This document shows positions 1 through 5,823 of a stretch of 9,853 nucleotides of DNA, piece after piece (positions within the stretch are counted from its first letter, which is position 1; the number at the start of each line of letters is the position of its first letter). The translations under genes were made by a program, and so were the position numbers. This DNA is from Deltaproteobacteria bacterium. GTDB lineage: Bacteria > Myxococcota_A > Polyangia > Polyangiales > Ga0077539. The notes under the pieces are model-generated. The model made no database searches. It saw only the letters and a program-made list of their open reading frames with translations, and had not been told where the DNA came from. Location of the stretch: NCBI GenBank assembly GCA_947494865.1, contig CANMAT010000087.1:1-9853 (forward strand), in the 5' to 3' direction.

Positions 1-225
1 GATCACCTGCGGGGGCACGGTGACCTCGCGGCGCTCCGGCGCGGCCGCGTCGGCGGGCGCGGTCACGTCGGCGGTGACGGTCGCGTCGGGCGTCGCCGTC
101 ACGTCGGCCGCGGGCGCGTCGGCGTTCGAGGCGGCGTCAGGCCCGACGGGCGCGGTGACGGGTGACGAGGCGCAGGCGGACAGCGCGGCGAGACCGATGG
201 CCCAGGCGATCGTGCGTACCGACAT
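1..225 (-). CDS. Predicted outer-membrane lipoprotein, N-terminal part only (runs off the window)
   Basis: The first 75 residues of a protein whose remainder lies before position 1. The N-terminus is a textbook lipoprotein signal: MSVRT, a hydrophobic stretch, then the lipobox L15-S16-A17-C18. Ala at +2 gives no inner-membrane retention signal, so the outer membrane is inferred. After Cys18 the chain is a low-complexity Ala/Asp/Pro/Thr/Val linker with a 12-residue near-repeat beginning ADVT, so any folded domain must lie beyond the window edge. The ATG at 225 is preceded by a perfect GGAGG (plus-strand 235-239) at 9-nt spacing, which fixes the start. The neighbouring minus-strand lipoprotein gene ends 63 bp upstream, and a promoter-like pair sits in that gap. 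Function unknown. The signal peptide is secure; the remainder cannot be judged. Confidence 0.8.
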   Translation of the reverse strand, partial: MSVRTIAWAIGLAALSACASSPVTAPVGPDAASNADAPAADVTATPDATVTADVTAPADAAAPERREVTVPPQVI

Positions 226-234
226 CGATGAGAT

Positions 235-247
235 CCTCCACCGGTGG
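235..247 (-). promoter_or_regulatory. Shine-Dalgarno GGAGG plus adjacent 10-bp palindrome CCACCGGTGG
   Basis: GGAGG (235-239 read on the minus strand) is the ribosome binding site of the truncated lipoprotein gene, 9 nt from its ATG. A perfect 10-bp palindrome (238-247) overlaps the upstream edge of this site. It lies between the predicted -10 and the start codon, so it falls in the 5' untranslated region. It could be an operator or chance in G+C-rich DNA. The ribosome binding site is secure; the palindrome's role is speculative. Confidence 0.5.
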
Positions 248-257
248 TGAAGCGCCG

Positions 258-286
258 ACGCTATCAACGGTGGCCCGCGCTGCCAA
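258..286 (-). promoter_or_regulatory. Candidate sigma70-type promoter for the truncated lipoprotein gene
   Basis: On the minus strand TTGGCA (281-286; 5/6 match to TTGACA) is followed after exactly 17 nt by TAGCGT (258-263; matches TATAAT at T1, A2 and T6). Predicted transcription would begin near 251, about 25 nt before the ATG at 225, leaving room for the GGAGG ribosome binding site. It lies just after the stop codon of the upstream lipoprotein gene, so the two genes may be transcribed separately. Sequence match only. Confidence 0.4.
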
Positions 287-288
287 CC

Positions 289-1341
289 TCACCGCGCCGT
301 GGCGCCGTAGAACGTCACCGTGTTGCGGGTGATGCGCCGCGGGGCCCCCGTGGCGGCGTTGATCTCGATCACGTAGCCCTGACACGACATGCCGTAGAGC
401 GTGGGGCCGAAGGCCGCGAGCGCGTACACGCAGCTGTAGCCCACGTCGCCGATCACGCGCGAGGCGCCCGCGGCTACGTCGAACTCGACGAGCACGTCGA
501 GGGCGCTGGGGCCCGTGCGCGCCGTGGCGAGGAGCCGCCCCTGGAGCACCGCGATGTCGCCGCTGGCCTCGTAGCCCATCGGAAAGGCAGCGACGAAGAC
601 CGCCGACGCCGTCGCCCGATCGATGCGGTAGAGGCCCCGCGGCCCCGCGGCGTAGAGGGTGCCGTCGGGGGCGGCGTCGAGGGCGGTGAGCTCGACGCCG
701 GTGGCGAAATCGAAGGTCGAGCGCGCCGTGGTGGGGTCGATGCGCCACAGCTCGCCGGTGAGCGTCACGGCGTAGAGCGTTCGGTCGGGGTGCAGCGCCA
801 CGTCGGTGAACGGCCGCACGGGCCCGATGGCGCGCAGCGCCGCCGAGGGGAGCTCGACCTCGTAGAGGTTGGTGCTCGTGACGGCGAGGGCGCGGGCGAC
901 GCAGCCGCGCGTGAGGTCGCACCGATGGCTGATGGGGCACATCGCGTCGTCGGGCGCCGCGGCGCAGCGCTGCGTGGCGTCGTCGCAGGCGTCGCGCGTG
1001 CAGGCCACCGCGTCGGCGCACGCGGGCGGCGCCCCCGCGGTGCAGCCCACGCCGACGGCGCAGCGCTCGACGCCGTTGCAGAAGCGCCGGTCGTCGCAGG
1101 GGGCGTCGTCGGGGGTGCGCACGCAGCGCCCCGCGGCGACGTCGCAGCGGTCGCGCGTGCAGGCGATGCCGTCGTCGCACTGCGCGTCGACGCGGCACTC
1201 GGGCGGCGGCGCGTCGGGCGCGTCGCGCGAGGCGTCGAGGGGGGGCGGCTCGTCGCGGAGGCCCGTCCGCGCGCCGCACGACAGCGGAGCGAGCGCGGCG
1301 AGCGTGAGGAGCAGGCGGCCCGAGGCGAAGGTGCGGCGCAT
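289..1341 (-). CDS. Secreted lipoprotein-like protein: Cys-rich repeats followed by a predicted beta-propeller
   Basis: 350 aa. Residues 1-21 form a signal peptide ending at Cys22; the lipobox-like P19-L20-S21-C22 is imperfect because -3 is Pro. An Asp/Pro-rich linker (29-47) follows. Residues 49-147 hold 16 cysteines, including two 28-residue units (55-82 and 108-135) with identical spacing C-x5-C-x4-C-x6-C-x8-C, each containing ACTRD. Residues 150-350 are recurring strands with LY or LW followed by D/N-x-A/T turns, typical of a beta-propeller and ending YGATAR. The even Cys count suggests disulfides outside the cytoplasm. Such Cys-repeat plus propeller lipoproteins are numerous in Myxococcota and mostly uncharacterised, so binding or sensing is only a guess. 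There is no ribosome binding site before the ATG at 1341. A -10-like TATACA lies about 10 nt upstream, so the message may be leaderless. The upstream intergenic region carries two tandem palindromes. Confidence 0.85.
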   Translation of the reverse strand: MRRTFASGRLLLTLAALAPLSCGARTGLRDEPPPLDASRDAPDAPPPECRVDAQCDDGIACTRDRCDVAAGRCVRTPDDAPCDDRRFCNGVERCAVGVGCTAGAPPACADAVACTRDACDDATQRCAAAPDDAMCPISHRCDLTRGCVARALAVTSTNLYEVELPSAALRAIGPVRPFTDVALHPDRTLYAVTLTGELWRIDPTTARSTFDFATGVELTALDAAPDGTLYAAGPRGLYRIDRATASAVFVAAFPMGYEASGDIAVLQGRLLATARTGPSALDVLVEFDVAAGASRVIGDVGYSCVYALAAFGPTLYGMSCQGYVIEINAATGAPRRITRNTVTFYGATAR

Positions 1342-1350
1342 CGCGCGGGT

Positions 1351-1356
1351 TGTATA
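1351..1356 (-). promoter_or_regulatory. Candidate -10 element of the propeller lipoprotein gene
   Basis: The minus-strand hexamer TATACA matches TATAAT at the first four positions and lies within the 8-bp palindrome TGTATACA (1351-1358). Transcription would start near 1344, only a few bases before the ATG at 1341, which has no Shine-Dalgarno. No good -35 is seen. The expected -35 position (about 1374-1379) lies inside the first tandem palindrome, so a bound factor there would affect this promoter directly. Confidence 0.4.
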
Positions 1357-1370
1357 CAGCCTTCACGCGG

Positions 1371-1388
1371 GCGGAACACGGCTTCCGC
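1371..1388. promoter_or_regulatory. Palindromic candidate operator, copy A
   Basis: An 18-bp site, GCGGAACACGGCTTCCGC, with perfect 6-bp arms GCGGAA/TTCCGC and a paired centre. It matches copy B (1393-1410) at 15 of 18 positions in direct orientation. Its left half-site GCGGAACAC is the exact reverse complement of copy B's right half-site. It overlaps the expected -35 region of the minus-strand lipoprotein gene. It was read directly from sequence; a transcription-factor binding role is inferred. Confidence 0.5.
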
Positions 1389-1392
1389 TCGA

Positions 1393-1410
1393 GCGGCACA
1401 CGTGTTCCGC
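1393..1410. promoter_or_regulatory. Palindromic candidate operator, copy B
   Basis: An 18-bp site, GCGGCACACGTGTTCCGC, palindromic at 8 of 9 base pairs around CACGTG. It begins 22 bp after copy A, about two helical turns, so two dimers could sit on the same DNA face. The 4-bp spacer TCGA is itself palindromic, which makes the whole 1371-1410 block symmetric about 1390/1391. The implied ideal site is GCGGAACACGTGTTCCGC. A further palindrome, GAGTGCACTC (1420-1429), lies one more step downstream but has a different sequence. Confidence 0.5.
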
Positions 1411-1476
1411 TTTGGCGGAGAGTGCACTCGATGGCGGCGGTTGCGCTTCGGGCCTTTCGCGGGGGGCGGTTGGTAC

Positions 1477-1482
1477 TACACT
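1477..1482 (+). promoter_or_regulatory. Candidate -10 element upstream of tldD
   Basis: TACACT matches TATAAT at T1, A2, A4 and T6. Transcription would begin near 1489, only about 7 nt before the tldD ATG at 1496, which has no GGAGG. No convincing -35 hexamer is present 16-18 bp upstream. Weak support from sequence alone. Confidence 0.3.
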
Positions 1483-1495
1483 CCGCGACCCTGAG

Positions 1496-2962
1496 ATGAG
1501 CAACACCCTCGACGCCTCTGCCGCTCCGCTGCGCGCGCCCTTCGCGCCCGGCGGTCCCTATGAGATCGACCCCGAGCGCGCCCGGAAGCTCCTGGAGATC
1601 GCCCTCCGACGCGGCGGCGACCACGCCGACCTCTTCGCCGAGTTCGCCCTCGGCGCCTCCCTCGTGCTCGACGAGGGCATCGTGAAGAGCGCCAGCCGCG
1701 GCGTCTCGCTCGGCGTGGGCATCCGCGTGCGCCGCGGCTACGCCGCGGGCTACGCCTACACCGAAGACCTCGAGTGGCCCTCGCTCGTGCGCTGCGCCGA
1801 GACCGCCGCGCAGATCGCCGAGGGCGAGTCCCTCGCCGTGGCGGCCATCACCGAGCGCGCGCACCCCGACCGCTACCGCGTCGAGCTCCCGTCGGTGCTC
1901 GCCGCGGGCACGCTCAAGCGCACCATGCTGCTCGACGCCGACCGCGCCGCGCGCGCGGCAGACTCGCGCGTGCAGCGCGTCGAGGCGTCGTTCGCCGAGT
2001 CGTTCCGCGAGATCCTCGTGGCCACCAGCGACGGGCGCTTCGTGCGCGACGTGCAGCCCATGATTCGCTTCGGCGTGCGCGCCATCGCCGAGCACGACGG
2101 GCGCCGCCAGGCGGGCTCGTCGGGCGGCGGCGGCCGCAAGGGGCTCGAGTACTTCACCGAGCCGGGCAAGTCGCCCGAAGACCACGCGCGCGAGTCGGTG
2201 CGCGTCGCCATCGCGATGCTCGACGCCCGCGAGGCCCCCGCTGGCGAGATGGAGGTCGTGCTGGCCCCCGGCGACTCGGGGATTCTCCTCCACGAGGCCG
2301 TCGGGCACGGCCTCGAGGCAGACTTCAACCGCAAGGGCACGAGCAACTACTCGGGCCGCATCGGCACCTCCGTGGCGTCGTCGCTGTGCACCGTGGTCGA
2401 TCGCGGTGACCTCGACCACAACCGCGGGTCGATCAACGTCGACGACGAGGGCAACGTGGGCACCTCGGCCACGCTCATCGAGGGCGGCACGCTGCGGGGC
2501 TACCTCCACGACGAGCTGTCGGCGAAGCACTACGGCCTCGCCCCGTCGGGCAACGGGCGCCGCGAGAGCTTCCGCTGCGCGCCGCTGCCGCGCATGACGA
2601 ACACGCTGCTCCTGGCGGGGCCGCACGACCCGGCGGAGATCATCAAGTCGGTGAAGCGGGGCGTGTACGCGCAGCGCTTCGGCGGCGGTCAGGTCGACAT
2701 CGCGTCGGGCGACTTCGTGTTCTCGATCTCCGAGGCGTACCTCATCGAAGACGGCAAGCTCACGGCGCCGCTCAAGGACGTAAACCTCATCGGAAATGGG
2801 CCCGACGCGCTGGGCAAGGTCACCATGCTCGGCAACGACCTGCAGGTGAGCGACGGCATCTGGACCTGCGGCAAGGACGGTCAGTCGGTGCCCGTGGGCG
2901 TCGGCTGCCCCACCATCAAGATCTCGGCGATGACCGTCGGCGGCACGGCGATCGGGAAGTAA
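1496..2962 (+). CDS. tldD: Metalloprotease TldD, catalytic subunit of TldD/TldE
   Basis: 488 aa, close to the 481 aa of E. coli TldD. With TldE it forms a cytoplasmic zinc protease whose narrow chamber cuts unfolded peptides; in E. coli it matures microcin B17 and degrades the CcdA antitoxin. The metal and catalytic motif HEAVGHGLEAD is at 266-276 (His266, Glu267, His271). The third ligand, Cys458 in TCGKDGQSVPVGVG, corresponds to E. coli Cys454, so the enzyme looks active. The family C-terminus ends MTVGGTAIGK. The reading frame is open back to 869, but that upstream part runs antisense to the lipoprotein gene and gives residues foreign to the family, so the ATG at 1496 is chosen. There is no clear ribosome binding site, so the message may have a very short leader. 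tldE follows after 2 nt. No peptide precursor gene that could be a substrate is visible nearby. Confidence 0.96.
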   Translation: MSNTLDASAAPLRAPFAPGGPYEIDPERARKLLEIALRRGGDHADLFAEFALGASLVLDEGIVKSASRGVSLGVGIRVRRGYAAGYAYTEDLEWPSLVRCAETAAQIAEGESLAVAAITERAHPDRYRVELPSVLAAGTLKRTMLLDADRAARAADSRVQRVEASFAESFREILVATSDGRFVRDVQPMIRFGVRAIAEHDGRRQAGSSGGGGRKGLEYFTEPGKSPEDHARESVRVAIAMLDAREAPAGEMEVVLAPGDSGILLHEAVGHGLEADFNRKGTSNYSGRIGTSVASSLCTVVDRGDLDHNRGSINVDDEGNVGTSATLIEGGTLRGYLHDELSAKHYGLAPSGNGRRESFRCAPLPRMTNTLLLAGPHDPAEIIKSVKRGVYAQRFGGGQVDIASGDFVFSISEAYLIEDGKLTAPLKDVNLIGNGPDALGKVTMLGNDLQVSDGIWTCGKDGQSVPVGVGCPTIKISAMTVGGTAIGK

Positions 2963-2964
2963 CG

Positions 2965-4314
2965 ATGAACCAAGAGAAGCTCACCACCCTCGTCGAAGAC
3001 GTTCTCTCGCGGCTCTTGAAGGGCGGCGCCACCGACGCGAAGGTCGTCGCGCGCTCGGGGCAAGACCTCTCGGTGCGCGTTCGCATGGACGAGACCGAGC
3101 TCGTCGAAGAGGCCGGCACGCAGTCGATCTCGGTGCGCGCCTTCAAGGGTCAGCGCATCGCCACGAGCTCCACCAACGACCTCACCGCCGTGGGGCTCGC
3201 GCGCCTCGTGAGCGACGCGCTCGAGCTCTGCGACCTCTCACAAGAAGACCCCAGCGCGGGACTGCCCGACCCCGCCGAGCTGGCGAAGTCGTACCCCGAC
3301 CTCGCCCTCTACGACGCCGCCTGCGGCGGTGTGACGGCGGGCGAGGCCGTGGCCCGCGCGCGCCGCGCCGAGAAGGCCGCCCGCGAGGCCGACGCGCGCA
3401 TCACCAACAGCGAGGGCGCGAGCTTCGGCCGCACCACGGGCGGCTTCGTGATGGCCACCAGCGGCGGCTTTCGCGGCGGATACCACGGCAGCTCCGCGAG
3501 CCTCTCGGTGTCGCCCGTGGCCGCCGACGAGGGCGGCAAGAACCGCACGTCGGGCTACTGGTCGGCGCGACGGGTGCTGGCGAAGCTCGAAGACGAAGAG
3601 GCCGTCGGGCGCGAGGCCGCGCGGCGCACCGTGGCCCTTTTGGGCGCGCGCAAGGTGCCCACGCAAGAGGCGCCGGTGGTGTTCGACCCCGACGCGGCGC
3701 GCTCGCTGCTCGGGTCCTTCGCGGGGTGCATCACCGGCGATGCCATCTACCGCCGGTCGAGCTTTCTCATCGACAAGCTGGGGCAGAGCGTGGCGAGCGA
3801 GCTGGTCACCATCGTCGACGACCCGCTCATCGTGTCGGGCCCGGGCTCCAAGCCCTTCGACGGCGACGGGCTCGCGGCGCGGCGCAACGTCGTGGTCGAG
3901 AAGGGCGTGCTGCAGACGTACCTGCTCGACACGTACTCGGCCCGCAAGCTCGGCATGAAGAGCACCGGCAGCGCGGCGAGCGCCACGGGCACGGGGGCGG
4001 GCGTGTCGAACTTCTTCCTCGCGCCGGGCGCCTCGAGCCACGACGAGATCGTGCGGTCGACGAAGCAGGGGCTCTACGTCACGAGCATGATGGGCTTCGG
4101 CTTCAACCCCGTGACGGGCGACTTCTCGCGCGGCGCCCTCGGGTACTGGATCGAGAACGGCGAGCTCGCCTTCCCGGTGAGCGAGATCACCATCTCGCTC
4201 AACTTCCAGGAGCTGCTGGCGCGCATCGACGCCGTCGGCGACGATCTCGACCTGAAGTCGGGCGTAGCCTCTCCCACGATCCGCGTCGGCCGCATGACCA
4301 TCGCGGGCTCCTGA
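2965..4314 (+). CDS. tldE: TldE (PmbA), non-catalytic partner of TldD
   Basis: 449 aa, matching the usual length of E. coli PmbA (450 aa). It has the same fold as TldD but no HExxxH motif, as expected for the partner subunit. The C-terminal block from about residue 403 (FPVSEITISLNFQELL, then VGDDLDL and RMTIAG) is diagnostic of the PmbA branch. The start ATG lies 2 nt after the tldD stop, with only a weak GGGAAG (2954-2959) before it, so translational coupling to tldD is likely and would suit a 1:1 complex. Both subunits being present and intact argues for a working heterodimer in the cytoplasm. The symbol pmbA is equally used. Confidence 0.95.
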   Translation: MNQEKLTTLVEDVLSRLLKGGATDAKVVARSGQDLSVRVRMDETELVEEAGTQSISVRAFKGQRIATSSTNDLTAVGLARLVSDALELCDLSQEDPSAGLPDPAELAKSYPDLALYDAACGGVTAGEAVARARRAEKAAREADARITNSEGASFGRTTGGFVMATSGGFRGGYHGSSASLSVSPVAADEGGKNRTSGYWSARRVLAKLEDEEAVGREAARRTVALLGARKVPTQEAPVVFDPDAARSLLGSFAGCITGDAIYRRSSFLIDKLGQSVASELVTIVDDPLIVSGPGSKPFDGDGLAARRNVVVEKGVLQTYLLDTYSARKLGMKSTGSAASATGTGAGVSNFFLAPGASSHDEIVRSTKQGLYVTSMMGFGFNPVTGDFSRGALGYWIENGELAFPVSEITISLNFQELLARIDAVGDDLDLKSGVASPTIRVGRMTIAGS

Positions 4315-4369
4315 CCGCGCGTCGCCCTCCCCGTCACCCCCAAGAACTACATCAGGGACCGTCGCACCG

Positions 4370-5740
4370 ATGCCCCTCACGCTCGAATCCCATGCCGCGC
4401 GCTTTCCCGAACTGGGCGGCACCGACCGCGACGTGTTCGTGCTCCTCGAGGTCGCCGGGCAGCGCCTCGACGGCGTAGCGCCCGCGCTCCAACCGCGGGC
4501 CGCCGAGGCGCGCGCGCCGCTGTGCCTCGCCATCGCCATCGACGCGTCGAGCTCGATGCGCGGCACCCGCTTCGCCCTCGCGCTGCAGGCCACGCGCAAC
4601 GTGCTCTCGTCGCTGGGCCCCCACGACCGCCTCGCGGTGGTCACCTTCGACCGCGGGGCGCGCGTGGTCTTCGGCCCCACGGCCCTCGACGAAGAGGGCC
4701 AGGCCAACGCGCACCGCGCCCTCGACCGCCTCGCCACGGGCGTGGGCACCAACCTCGGCGGCGGGTGGCGCGAGGCCAGCGAGGCGGTGCTCCGGGTGCT
4801 CATGCCCGGCGCCATTCGCCGGGTGCTACTGCTCACCGACGGGTACCCCTCGCGCGGCGAGACGCAGCCCGACGCCCTGCGCGCGCGCGTGGCCGAAGGG
4901 TTCGCGCGCGGCGTCGAGACCGGCGTCGTGGGCATCGGCGACGGCATCGACGAGAAGCTCTGCTCGGCGCTCGCGCAGGCGGGCGACGGGCGCTTTCACT
5001 ACGTGCGCGACGAGGGCGTTCTGGGCGACGTGGTGGCCGCCGAGGTCGACGGCGCCAAGGCCGTCGTGGCCCGCGACGTGAGCGTGATGCTCGCGCTCTC
5101 GCCGCGCGTCGAGCGCGCCGAGCTGTTGCACCGGTACGCGTGCAGGCCCGAGGGGCGCACCCTCGTCGTGCGCGTCGGGTCCATCACGTACGACAACCCG
5201 CGCGCGGTGCTCTTCTCCGCGGCCCTCGGGCACGGGTCGCCGGACGCCGTGCTCGGCGTGGCCTCGTCGAGCGGGCAGCGCGTGCAGAGCGCCCCCGCAC
5301 TGGTCGCCGCGCAGAAGACCGCCCTGGGCTTCGCGCTCGGCGCGCGGCGCGACGACGCGTCGATGGAGGTCGAGACCGAGCGCCAGACGCTCACCATCCC
5401 CGCCCACGAGGGCCTCTTCGAATCGCGCATCAAGGTCGCGTGGGAGCTGCTCGTGCAGCGCACCCTCGCCGAGGTGCGCTCCGCGTGGGACGCGATGGAC
5501 GCCGGCGACCGCGACGCCGTCGCGCGACGCCTCGACCGCGCCCGCGCCCTGCGGCGCATCGTCGCCGACGCGGGCCTCGTGCCCCAGAGCCGCCTCGCCA
5601 CGCTGCCCGACGTCGACGTGGTGCAAGAGGCCATGTTCATGGCAGGGGGCGCCTCGCGCGAGGCGCGCAAGCGATTCACCTCGTGGGCCCACAACACGCA
5701 GGTGAGCTTCGTCGGGGTATTCCCGCGCAAAGACAAGTAG
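4370..5740 (+). CDS. VWA domain protein with intact MIDAS, cytoplasmic, function unknown
   Basis: 456 aa with no signal peptide or membrane segment, so probably cytoplasmic. A von Willebrand factor A domain spans roughly 50-215. Its metal-ion-dependent adhesion site is complete: DxSxS at Asp58, Ser60 and Ser62, Thr127 in VGTNLGGGW, and Asp157 in LLTDGYPS. It can therefore be expected to bind Mg2+ and a partner's acidic residue. Residues about 220-350 look like a beta-rich domain. Residues about 370-456 are helix-rich and Arg/Ala-rich, ending SFVGVFPRKDK. The layout resembles bacterial stand-alone VWA proteins of unknown role. It lies 55 nt after tldE and 83 nt before hprK in the same direction. 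No AAA+ ATPase gene, a common VWA partner, is present. The ATG at 4370 has only a distant AGGGA (4354-4358); a -10-like TACATC is at 4348-4353. Confidence 0.85.
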   Translation: MPLTLESHAARFPELGGTDRDVFVLLEVAGQRLDGVAPALQPRAAEARAPLCLAIAIDASSSMRGTRFALALQATRNVLSSLGPHDRLAVVTFDRGARVVFGPTALDEEGQANAHRALDRLATGVGTNLGGGWREASEAVLRVLMPGAIRRVLLLTDGYPSRGETQPDALRARVAEGFARGVETGVVGIGDGIDEKLCSALAQAGDGRFHYVRDEGVLGDVVAAEVDGAKAVVARDVSVMLALSPRVERAELLHRYACRPEGRTLVVRVGSITYDNPRAVLFSAALGHGSPDAVLGVASSSGQRVQSAPALVAAQKTALGFALGARRDDASMEVETERQTLTIPAHEGLFESRIKVAWELLVQRTLAEVRSAWDAMDAGDRDAVARRLDRARALRRIVADAGLVPQSRLATLPDVDVVQEAMFMAGGASREARKRFTSWAHNTQVSFVGVFPRKDK

Positions 5741-5809
5741 TCGCGCCCAGCGTAGGGAGACATTTTCGGCGGCGCGAAGAGGGCGCGAGGGCGACGCGGG
5801 CGTTCGTGT

Positions 5810-5815
5810 TATGGT
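5810..5815 (+). promoter_or_regulatory. Candidate -10 element upstream of hprK
   Basis: TATGGT matches TATAAT at T1, A2, T3 and T6. It lies in the 83-nt gap after the VWA gene and ends 8 nt before the hprK ATG, so a transcript from it would be nearly leaderless. hprK lacks a Shine-Dalgarno, which fits. No good -35 was found. Confidence 0.3.
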
Positions 5816-5823
5816 CGCTACGC

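Noticed and set aside
1371..1410. The symmetric 40-bp block as an intrinsic transcription terminator
   Set aside because: No T-run follows on either strand, and it lies between divergent starts where no transcript needs to end.
869..1495. In-frame upstream extension of tldD
   Set aside because: It would overlap the lipoprotein gene antisense and adds about 209 residues foreign to the TldD family; the ATG at 1496 gives normal family length.
137..2626. 829-codon open frame on the minus strand spanning both lipoprotein genes and tldD
   Set aside because: It runs antisense to tldD and out of frame with the lipoprotein gene. The product is Arg/Ala/His-rich low complexity typical of shadow frames in G+C-rich DNA.
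2965..4369. A peptide (RiPP) precursor gene or toxin-antitoxin pair that could be a TldD/TldE substrate
   Set aside because: No small gene with a leader/core layout or antitoxin-like features was found near tldDE; the 55-nt gap after tldE is too short.
3238..4947. 569-codon minus-strand frame under tldE and the VWA gene
   Set aside because: Antisense to two well-supported genes, with a composition-driven sequence and no recognisable motif.
4522..5823. In-frame upstream extension of hprK through the VWA gene
   Set aside because: The extension is an Arg-rich shadow of the VWA gene; HprK similarity begins only after 5824.
5741..5823. Terminator or small RNA between the VWA gene and hprK
   Set aside because: No stable stem followed by a T-run; purine-rich G+C sequence with only a -10-like TATGGT near its end.
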